A stretch of 64,000 bases of DNA from UA16 sp042095135 (GTDB taxonomy: Bacteria > Bacteroidota > Bacteroidia > Flavobacteriales_D > Sanyastnellaceae), in contig JBELBV010000001.1 of the NCBI GenBank assembly GCA_042095135.1, forward strand, positions 107,108 to 171,107. The letters run 5' to 3'. Numbering within the stretch: the first letter of the stretch is position 1; every line of letters starts with the position of its first letter. Position numbers and translations under genes: made by a program. Below the pieces are notes generated by a model. That model searched no databases and was not told the DNA's origin. It was given only the letters and a program-made list of their open reading frames with translations. Shown one piece after another: positions 43,950 to 51,717 of the stretch.

Positions 43950-45551
43950 ATGGGCGCAATTCAAGACGAGATTCAGCGGCGAAGAACTTTCGCCATCATC
44001 AGCCACCCAGATGCCGGTAAAACCACTTTGACCGAAAAGTTCTTGCTGTTCGGTGGGGCGATTCAAACGGCCGGCGCGGTGAAGAACAACAAAATCACCA
44101 AAACCGCAGCGTCGGATTTTATGGAGATTGAACGCCAACGGGGGATTTCGGTGGCAACCTCTGTCATGGCCTTCCACTACAGGGAGCGCCTTATCAACCT
44201 GCTGGACACGCCCGGTCACAAAGATTTCGCAGAAGACACGTACCGCACCCTGACCGCTGTCGACAGCGTCATCCTCGTCGTGGATTGTGTCAAAGGTGTG
44301 GAGGCGCAAACCGAACGTTTGATGGAGGTGTGCCGCATGCGCAACACGCCAGTGATCATCTTCATCAACAAGATGGACCTCGAAGGGCAAGACCCGTTCG
44401 ACCTGTTGGACGAACTCGAGGAAAAGCTGCAAATCCAAGTGCGCCCCCTGAGCTGGCCTATCAGCGGAGGCCATTCCTTCAAAGGCGTGTACAGCCTTTA
44501 CGAAAAACAGCTGCGTCTGTTCAATCCGGACAAAACCAAAATCGCCACGGAAGTGGTGTCCATCGCTGACATCGCCGACCCCAATTTGGATGAACTGGTG
44601 ACTTCCGAGCATGCCGATCAGTTGCGCAACGACGTGGAGCTCATCGAAGGCGTTTATGAACCATGGGACGCAGCACCCTACCTCGAAGGCCAACTAGCTC
44701 CTGTGTTCTTTGGCAGCGCGGTCAACAATTTTGGCATCAAGGAGATGCTCGACACCTTCATCGACATCGCGCCTGACCCCCGACCGCGCTCAACGGACGT
44801 GCGTGAAGTTGCCCCCACAGAGCCGCAATTCACCGGATTCATTTTCAAGATCCACGCCAACATCGATCCGCGGCACCGCGATCGCATCGCCTTCATGCGC
44901 ATCTGCAGCGGGAAGTTCCAGCGCAACACGTTTTACCAGCACACCCGACTCGATAAGAAGATGAAGTTCGCCAATCCGGCCACTTTCCTCGCCCAGGACA
45001 AGAACGTCGTGGATGAAGCGTGGCCCGGCGATGTGGTCGGCCTGTACGACACGGGCACCTTCAAAATTGGCGATACGCTCACCGAAGGGGAAGACATGGT
45101 CTTTCGTGGCATCCCCAGTTTCTCTCCCGAAATTTTCAAGGAACTGGTCAACAAGGATCCGATGAAGAGCAAGCAGCTGGAAAAGGGCATCCAGCAATTG
45201 ACCGACGAAGGTGTCGCCCAACTGTTCATTCGGTCGCTCGGTAACCGCAAAATTGTGGGCACCGTAGGTGAGCTTCAGTTTGAAGTCATTCAATACCGCT
45301 TAGAACACGAGTATGGGGCCAAATGCGAATTCCAGGCTAAGCCATACTACAAAGCGTGTTGGATCGTTAGTGACAACGAAGGGAAGCTGGATGAATTTAA
45401 ACGCATCAAAGGAACAGACATGGTAACCGACAAGGATGGCAATGACGTCTTCCTCGCGCCGTCGAAATTCTTGCTCGATATGGAAATTGCGAATTACCCC
45501 GAATTGGAATTTCACTTTACTTCTGAATTCAAAACTGCGCAGGCATCGTAA
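43950..45551 (+). CDS. prfC: Peptide chain release factor 3
   Basis: Translational GTPase that removes RF1/RF2 from the ribosome after termination. 533 residues. G motifs: SHPDAGKTT (P-loop), ERQRGISV (switch I), DTPGHKDF (G3) and NKMD (G4). The RF3-specific N-terminal RRTFAIISHPDAGKTTL region and the C-terminal RF3 domain are present. Confidence 0.96.
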   Translation: MGAIQDEIQRRRTFAIISHPDAGKTTLTEKFLLFGGAIQTAGAVKNNKITKTAASDFMEIERQRGISVATSVMAFHYRERLINLLDTPGHKDFAEDTYRTLTAVDSVILVVDCVKGVEAQTERLMEVCRMRNTPVIIFINKMDLEGQDPFDLLDELEEKLQIQVRPLSWPISGGHSFKGVYSLYEKQLRLFNPDKTKIATEVVSIADIADPNLDELVTSEHADQLRNDVELIEGVYEPWDAAPYLEGQLAPVFFGSAVNNFGIKEMLDTFIDIAPDPRPRSTDVREVAPTEPQFTGFIFKIHANIDPRHRDRIAFMRICSGKFQRNTFYQHTRLDKKMKFANPATFLAQDKNVVDEAWPGDVVGLYDTGTFKIGDTLTEGEDMVFRGIPSFSPEIFKELVNKDPMKSKQLEKGIQQLTDEGVAQLFIRSLGNRKIVGTVGELQFEVIQYRLEHEYGAKCEFQAKPYYKACWIVSDNEGKLDEFKRIKGTDMVTDKDGNDVFLAPSKFLLDMEIANYPELEFHFTSEFKTAQAS

Positions 45552-45561
45552 TTTGCTCCTC

Positions 45562-46200
45562 ATGAAGTGGTTCACCGCCATCGGCCTCCTACTTACCTCC
45601 GTAATGCACGTCACGGCTCAAGACAGCACGGATGTTGTTCCGGCTGTTGATGTGGTTCAAATCAGCGGCATGGTGGTGACCGGTGACTCCCTCGCCCCGT
45701 TGGCCTATGCCACAGTTTTTCGGTCGCGGGACCTGCGCGGGACCATGACCGACGTAAATGGATTTTTTAGCATCCCGGCATTAGCAGGTGACACCATCAC
45801 TGTATCATCCGTCGGATACCTCACCCAAGCCTTTGCCGTCCCGACCGATTTGGAGTTGCCGCGCATGAACGTCGTACAGCCATTGGGACGGGATACGGTG
45901 GCCCTCGAGGAAGCGTTTATTTATCCCTGGCCCACGCGCGAACGGTTTCGTGAGGAGTTCTTGCAACTTCAACTCTCGCCGGATGCCTACATGGTCGGCC
46001 AAGAGCGGTTGGACCCGGCGGCACTGTATGACAGGCTTATGGAGGTGGGACGCGATGGCGGCGAAGTGTACAGCTACACTGTGCAACAACAAGCACAACA
46101 GAATTACTACGCTGGACAATTGCCGCCGATCAACGTGTTCAACCCGGTCGCTTGGGCAAAATTCATTGAAGCGGTGCGAAACGGTTCCCTGAAGCGATGA
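45562..46200 (+). CDS. Carboxypeptidase-like regulatory domain protein
   Basis: An exported protein of 212 residues (ATG at 45562; signal peptide ending near MHVTAQDS). A CarboxypepD_reg-like beta-sandwich covers about 25-115 (GDSLAPLAYATVFRSRDLRG, SIPALAGDTITVSSVGY). The C-terminal half is charged and has no known domain. Its stop overlaps the TonB receptor start by ATGA, so the two are probably a functional pair at the outer membrane. Confidence 0.82.
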   Translation: MKWFTAIGLLLTSVMHVTAQDSTDVVPAVDVVQISGMVVTGDSLAPLAYATVFRSRDLRGTMTDVNGFFSIPALAGDTITVSSVGYLTQAFAVPTDLELPRMNVVQPLGRDTVALEEAFIYPWPTRERFREEFLQLQLSPDAYMVGQERLDPAALYDRLMEVGRDGGEVYSYTVQQQAQQNYYAGQLPPINVFNPVAWAKFIEAVRNGSLKR

Positions 46201-48779
46201 TGTGCATGGGGCATCGGGAGCTTCTTCACTTGGCATGGATCATTCTCCTTGGCTGGGTCATCGCACCGGGCTTGCACGCACAGGTAGAAACCATTACCAT
46301 CCAAGGGACCATTACCAACGCACGAGGAGCCGCCCTGCCCGGTGCAACGGTCATCCCCTTGGAGCAGCAACGTGCAGCAGTCGTTACGGACAACAGCGGT
46401 TCGTATACATTGGAACTTCGCCAAGGCACCGCTTGGACTTTGCGCTTCGGTTTTGTCGGATACAAATCTCAAGAGCGTACCGTGCCGGCCTCAGCCGCTG
46501 GCGTCCAACGCATTGATGTGCGGTTGGCCGCTGGGGTCGCCCTCAATGCCTCAGAAGTGGTCGCCGATGGAGAACGCACCAAACCCGTGCAGCGCATCAA
46601 CCCAAAAATCGCAGCACGCATCCCCTCCCCGCGCGGCACCATTGAAGACCTGCTCATTCAAGCTCCGGTCAATTTCAACAGCGAATTGTCAAGTGGGTAT
46701 AACGTTCGAGGCGGCAGTTTCGACGAGAATCTTGTCTACGTCAATGACATCGAAGTGTACCGTCCGTTTCTCGTTCGTTCCGGTCAACAGGAAGGCCTCT
46801 CTTTCCCCAACCCCGACATGGTGGAGTCCATTTCGTTTTCAGCCGGCGGGTTTGAAGCAAAATACGGAGACAAAATGAGCTCGGTGCTGGACATCCGTTA
46901 CCGCAAGCCGAATGCCTCCAAGACTCGAATCACAGCGAGCATGCTCGGGGCACAACTCCAACAAGACTGGGCCACCGCTGCCGGACCCGACGGGCACAAA
47001 AAATTCACATTGAACACAGGAATCCGATACCGGGACAATTCTTATGTTCTTGGCACCCTCGATGAAGGGGGAGAGTACCAACCTCGCTACGTCGATGTTC
47101 AAGGCTATGCGACCTGGGATCCCGATGGTTACGGTCCATGGGAATTTGAAGCCCTCGGCATTTATGGCCAAAACCAATACCGCTTTTTACCGGTACGTCG
47201 TGAATCGAACGTGGGCAACATCAACGAGGCCCTCCGCCTCACCATCTACTTCGATGGCCAAGAAAAGACGGCATACCAGACGGGCTTCGGGGCCTTCGGA
47301 GCGAACTACAAAACCGAGAACCACCGCATCCGTTGGATTACGTCCGCCTTCCAAACAGCGGAGTCCGAAACCTTTGATATTCTTGGCGCCTATTGGCTTG
47401 ACGAACTGGAACGCGACCTCGGTTCTGATGAACTCGGTGAAGCTGCAGTCAACCGCGGCGTCGGCGCCTTTTTGAATCATGCCCGGAACCGCCTGTACGC
47501 TTCAGTCATTAGCAGCGCCCTCAAAGGATCGACCGCGTGGGGACAGGACAAGGGCTTCTTGGAATGGGGAGTCAAATGGCAAGCCGAAAGCATCGAGGAC
47601 CACCTCTCCGAATGGTCGCTCGTGGACTCTGCCGGGTTCATCACCCCCCACCCCCAAGACAGCATAGGCTATACCGACGAGGGTCCTGACCAGGTCATTG
47701 AACTCGATGATGTCATCCGTGCGACCAACCGGGTCGAAACCCAACGGGTTCAGGCGTACGTCCAAAACGCTTGGCGCTGGACAGATGTACGTCAAGGCGA
47801 ATGGGAAGTCAATGCCGGGCTGCGCGGTCATCTCTGGGCACCAGCGTTCAGCGATACGGTTTACACCTCGTTGGTCGGCGGACCCCGCGGCCACGTGAGC
47901 TACACACCAAAAGAGCAACAGGGCAAGCCATCGACCGTTTACAACTTCTCAGCTGGCGTGTACTGGCAGCCACCGTTTTACCGCGAAATGCGCCGCTTCG
48001 ACGGCACTGTAAACGCCGCAGTCAAGGCGCAACGGGCCACCCATTTCGTGCTGGGCATGGACCGTGTTTTTGAGATGTATGGTCGCCCGTTCAAAATGGT
48101 GGGTGAACTCTATTACAAGGACCTCGACTTTTTGATTCCATACGAAATCGAAAATGTTCGCCAGCGCTACTACGCACGCAACAACAGCTCTGGCTATGCT
48201 GCTGGAGCTGATTTCATGCTTAATGGAGAATTCATCGATGGCATCCAAAGTTGGTTCAGGATGTCCGTCATGAAAACCGAGGAGGACCTCAACGACGATG
48301 ACTACTGGCAGTTCTACAACAGCCAAGGTGAACCTATCATTCTAGGCTACACCTTGGACAACACGCCGGTGGACAGCGCATTGATCGTACCCGGATTCAT
48401 TCCCCGCCAGACCGACCAACGGTTCAATATGAGCCTGTTGTTCCAAGATGAAATGCCTCGAAACGATGCCTACAAAGTGTTGGTCAGCCTGTATTTTGGG
48501 ACAGGCCTCCCCTTCGGACCGCCCTCGTTCGAACGTTACAAAGACATTCTGCGAACACCGACCTACCGCCGTGTGGACATTGGATTTTCCCGCGAACTTT
48601 TCATGGACGAAGAGGAGTCGGACCGCAATGGATTCGTTTCCCTTGAGATTTTCAATATTCTCGGAATCCGAAATACCATCAACCACACGTGGATTGAGGA
48701 TGTGAACGGCAGGCAGTACGCCATCCCGAATTACCTGACCAATCGACGTGTGAATTTAAAATTCGGATTGAACTTCTAA
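46197..48779 (+). CDS. TonB-dependent outer-membrane receptor
   Basis: 860 residues: signal peptide (ending near GLHAQ), CarboxypepD_reg-like domain (about 35-115, TITNARGAALPGATV), plug domain (GYNVRGGSFDENLVYVNDIEVY) and a beta-barrel ending in Phe (FGLNF). No SusD partner is adjacent, so it is not a classic SusCD glycan uptake pair; the ligand is unknown. It is translated from an ATGA overlap with the preceding gene, and the next gene is a lectin. Confidence 0.9.
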   Translation: MMCMGHRELLHLAWIILLGWVIAPGLHAQVETITIQGTITNARGAALPGATVIPLEQQRAAVVTDNSGSYTLELRQGTAWTLRFGFVGYKSQERTVPASAAGVQRIDVRLAAGVALNASEVVADGERTKPVQRINPKIAARIPSPRGTIEDLLIQAPVNFNSELSSGYNVRGGSFDENLVYVNDIEVYRPFLVRSGQQEGLSFPNPDMVESISFSAGGFEAKYGDKMSSVLDIRYRKPNASKTRITASMLGAQLQQDWATAAGPDGHKKFTLNTGIRYRDNSYVLGTLDEGGEYQPRYVDVQGYATWDPDGYGPWEFEALGIYGQNQYRFLPVRRESNVGNINEALRLTIYFDGQEKTAYQTGFGAFGANYKTENHRIRWITSAFQTAESETFDILGAYWLDELERDLGSDELGEAAVNRGVGAFLNHARNRLYASVISSALKGSTAWGQDKGFLEWGVKWQAESIEDHLSEWSLVDSAGFITPHPQDSIGYTDEGPDQVIELDDVIRATNRVETQRVQAYVQNAWRWTDVRQGEWEVNAGLRGHLWAPAFSDTVYTSLVGGPRGHVSYTPKEQQGKPSTVYNFSAGVYWQPPFYREMRRFDGTVNAAVKAQRATHFVLGMDRVFEMYGRPFKMVGELYYKDLDFLIPYEIENVRQRYYARNNSSGYAAGADFMLNGEFIDGIQSWFRMSVMKTEEDLNDDDYWQFYNSQGEPIILGYTLDNTPVDSALIVPGFIPRQTDQRFNMSLLFQDEMPRNDAYKVLVSLYFGTGLPFGPPSFERYKDILRTPTYRRVDIGFSRELFMDEEESDRNGFVSLEIFNILGIRNTINHTWIEDVNGRQYAIPNYLTNRRVNLKFGLNF

Positions 48780-48784
48780 CTTTG
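48777..48784 (+). promoter_or_regulatory. -7 box (TAACTTTG) that includes the TonB receptor stop codon
   Basis: Exact TAnnTTTG match whose TAA is the receptor's stop, then ctag and ATG at 48789 (4 nt). Confidence 0.5.
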
Positions 48785-48788
48785 CTAG

Positions 48789-50798
48789 ATGCCGAGGAGA
48801 TCTTTCCATGCCCCGTGCCTTTTGGGTCTCCTCTTGCTGAGTTGGACGTTCTCCAAAGGAGAACTGGCTGCGCAGTCGTACTTCTTGAATGGCACCGCAC
48901 AATCGCTTGGCGGAGACTGCTACCAATTGACCACGACGCAAGGCAACCAGAATGGTACCGTCTGGTATTCGGAACTCATCGACCTGTCGCAGCCGTTTGA
49001 TTTGAATTTTACCATGAACTTCGGCACGTTCGATGGGACCGGGGCCGACGGTATGGTATTCGTGCTGCAGGATGTAGGGACGGATGCACTTGGGCAAACC
49101 GGTGGTGCACTGGGATTCAGTGGCTTCAACCCGAGTTTCGGCATAGAGTTCGACACGTGGCAAAACGGCCAATACGGCGACCTCATCCAAGACCACATCG
49201 GCTTCGTTTCTGACGGCACCGTGAATCACGCCCCGCCGAACGGTCTCGGCGGTCCGGTCACAGCCAACGTGAACGGCGGAAACATAGAAGACGGAGAAGA
49301 CCACCCGGTTCGCATTACGTGGGACCCCAACACGCAAATCATCGCTGTCTACTTCGACTGCGAATTGCGCTTGGCCAATCAAGTGGATCTAGTCAACGCC
49401 ATTTTCTCCGGGCAAGAATTTGTCTATTGGGGCTTCACGGGGTCGACCGGTGGTTCGTTCAACAACCAAAGCGTCTGCTTGGCTCCCAACATCATTGCCA
49501 CCGGTCCTGAGGCGTGGATCTGTCCCGGCGGTTCGGTCGAGCTGAACGTCATCGGTGCGCCCAATAGCGACTACCTCTGGGAGCCTGCGACATTTTTATC
49601 CGATTCAACCGGGGCTACCGTTACGTGCACTCCAGATTCCAGCATGACCTATGTGGTCACGTACGAAGGGTTCTGCGAGGCACAAATCAGCGATACCATC
49701 CAGGTTGAGGTGGAAGAATTGGAAGGAGCTGCCATCGCCAACCCAACGACCGTGCTCACCTGCTTGGTTGAATCGATTGAATTGGAAGGGTCATGTAATT
49801 TCCCGAATGGCATTGATTTCGTGTGGGAAACGGAGAACGGGAACATTGCCAATGTGCTCGGTCCCAACGCCACCGTCGACGCTACTGGGATTTACACGCT
49901 CAGCCTTAGCAACGCCGATGGTAGCTGCACCGACAATGTGCAACTCGAGGTCACAGCGGACTTCGAAACGTTCGACAATGTGCTTTCGGCAAGTGCCGAG
50001 GCATTCACCTGTGTGGTGGATTCCATTGTACTGAATGCGGAGGCGGAGGCGAGCGCCGAATTCCAATGGTCCGGTCCCACTGGCGCGGAATTCGAGTGGG
50101 TCCAAGCGCCTTTTTCCATTCTCGTCGAAACCCCTGGAACTTGGGAACTCACAACGACCAATCCCTCCAACGGCTGTCCTAGCACTTCGGTCATCGAACT
50201 CGGCAGTGATTTCACCCTTCCTGAAGTCTTCGCCGGGAATGCTGATACTTTGACCTGCGCCGCTCCCACTGCGGTGGTAGAGGGAGTAAGCATTGGTCCT
50301 GATGGGTATTCGTCGTTGTTGGAATGGAGCTGGGACAGCGGAGCCATGAACCCCTTCTTGCCGTGGTCACCAGAAGCTCCGCAGGTCCTGTTGCCAGGAA
50401 CCTACTACCTCACAGTGACGTTTGAAGAGAACGGCTGCATCAGCACCGATTCGTTGGTGGTATACCAAGATCCTGAAGCCACGGTGGATGCCTCTTCCGC
50501 TCAACTGCCCAATGTCATCACCCCCAACAAAGACGGCATGAACGAACGGCTCACGCTCTACCTCGCCGATGATCCGGGGTTTCCCCTCTTGTCCATCGTC
50601 GAACGCTACGATCTCGTGATATTCAACCGTTGGGGAGGCGAGGTCTTTCGGACCACAGGCGCCCCGGTCGAATGGGACGGACGCATCCAGAATGAGCCGG
50701 TTGCAGAGGGCACCTACTACTACCGCCTGAACTACCTCATCGTTTGCGGTGAAGAGCAACGAGGTGAATTGTTCGGTGCGTTTGAAGTGTTGCGTTGA
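48789..50798 (+). CDS. Secreted L-type lectin domain protein with T9SS type-B C-terminus
   Basis: A 669-residue exported protein (signal peptide about 1-28). The N-terminal L-type (legume-like) lectin domain spans about 30-235, with ADGMVFVLQD and FGIEFDTWQN; glycan binding is plausible. PKD-like/Ig-like beta domains follow (about 240-560). The C-terminal gliding-motility-associated domain (CHU_C; LPNVITPNKDGMNERL, then VIFNRWGGEVF and EGTYYYRL) is a type-B T9SS sorting signal. Likely surface-exposed or secreted through the T9SS. Confidence 0.9.
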   Translation: MPRRSFHAPCLLGLLLLSWTFSKGELAAQSYFLNGTAQSLGGDCYQLTTTQGNQNGTVWYSELIDLSQPFDLNFTMNFGTFDGTGADGMVFVLQDVGTDALGQTGGALGFSGFNPSFGIEFDTWQNGQYGDLIQDHIGFVSDGTVNHAPPNGLGGPVTANVNGGNIEDGEDHPVRITWDPNTQIIAVYFDCELRLANQVDLVNAIFSGQEFVYWGFTGSTGGSFNNQSVCLAPNIIATGPEAWICPGGSVELNVIGAPNSDYLWEPATFLSDSTGATVTCTPDSSMTYVVTYEGFCEAQISDTIQVEVEELEGAAIANPTTVLTCLVESIELEGSCNFPNGIDFVWETENGNIANVLGPNATVDATGIYTLSLSNADGSCTDNVQLEVTADFETFDNVLSASAEAFTCVVDSIVLNAEAEASAEFQWSGPTGAEFEWVQAPFSILVETPGTWELTTTNPSNGCPSTSVIELGSDFTLPEVFAGNADTLTCAAPTAVVEGVSIGPDGYSSLLEWSWDSGAMNPFLPWSPEAPQVLLPGTYYLTVTFEENGCISTDSLVVYQDPEATVDASSAQLPNVITPNKDGMNERLTLYLADDPGFPLLSIVERYDLVIFNRWGGEVFRTTGAPVEWDGRIQNEPVAEGTYYYRLNYLIVCGEEQRGELFGAFEVLR

Positions 50799-50823
50799 GC
50801 AGAGGCTAGCTCCGCTCGTTTTT
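50797..50823 (+). terminator. Intrinsic terminator inside the convergent gene end
   Basis: GAGCAGAG (50797-50804) pairs with CTCCGCTC (50810-50817) around a 5-nt loop, with one A-C mismatch, and is followed by G and five T (50819-50823). The hairpin starts at the lectin stop codon and lies over the last codons of the minus-strand exonuclease gene. Confidence 0.65.
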
Positions 50824-51717
50824 CAACTCGCTCAGTGCACCTTTGAATTCCGCCTCGGAGAGAATGGGGATTTGTTTCTCCACACAGGTCGCGTACTTCG
50901 ACGCCCCCATTTTGGCATCTGCGACCAAGAAATCGACTCCTCCCTTGATGTAGCGCTTGTACAGGAGACCCTTTTTCATCCCCGCTTCACGGAGCTTGGA
51001 TTTCGATGAATGATCGAACCCGCTGAGGATAAACCGTTGACCCGGCTCCATCTGCGCCAGCGGTGCTGTGGGTTTCCACGCTACTAACTCGTGGGAATAA
51101 TCCGCTCGAATGCGCGAACCGGTGGGCTTGACTGCAATCTTGATTGGGCTGTGGTAGCGGGGGATGCGGTGCATGGTCAAACGGTTGGCATTCACCAATC
51201 CGTCCCATTCCACAATTTCCTGCTCCTTCGACACCTCCTCAACAATGGCCGCACAGATGCGGGCGTCGCTCTCGGGGTTGTGGTGGTCGAGTTTCCAATT
51301 GAAGTGTCGCGCTACGTGCTTGATGCCGTGCTTGGGCAACTCGGTCCACTGGCCTTTGGCCAATTCAAATGTGCAGTAAAAAACCGGCCCCAAAGCCGCA
51401 TCCAAGCCGTGGAATGAAAAGGCGTGCCCTAGGTGCTTGCATTCCACCACCCCAGCATTGTGGGCCACCACAGGCGCATCGCCAATCATGCGCTCCACAT
51501 CTCTCCACACCGTTGGAAAGTCGGGCGCCTTCAATGCATCCTTCAATCCGTAGTCAAAGTTCCAGCGTTGCCAATCGCCGAATGACTCCACCACAGGGCG
51601 GACCAATGAACGAAACCGCCCCACTTCTTCGCCATTGTCCATGACAACCAAGCCGACCTCACAGATGTTGCCAGTGTCGCTTGTGGCGCATTCCAAATCC
51701 AACGCGGCATACCTCAT
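50806..51717 (-). CDS. DnaQ-like 3'-5' exonuclease with C-terminal BRCT domain
   Basis: 303 residues. The DEDDh exonuclease domain (about 1-170) shows Exo I LDLECAT, the mid motif VVAHNAGV and Exo III H..NPESDARICA. A BRCT-like domain (about 225-300) contains the strand FILSGFDHSS and ends with PILSEAEFKGAL. Proofreading-type nucleases of this type act in DNA repair or RNA processing. It is coupled with ligA by ATGA overlap, so a shared repair role is inferred. Confidence 0.85.
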   Translation of the reverse strand: MRYAALDLECATSDTGNICEVGLVVMDNGEEVGRFRSLVRPVVESFGDWQRWNFDYGLKDALKAPDFPTVWRDVERMIGDAPVVAHNAGVVECKHLGHAFSFHGLDAALGPVFYCTFELAKGQWTELPKHGIKHVARHFNWKLDHHNPESDARICAAIVEEVSKEQEIVEWDGLVNANRLTMHRIPRYHSPIKIAVKPTGSRIRADYSHELVAWKPTAPLAQMEPGQRFILSGFDHSSKSKLREAGMKKGLLYKRYIKGGVDFLVADAKMGASKYATCVEKQIPILSEAEFKGALSELKNERS

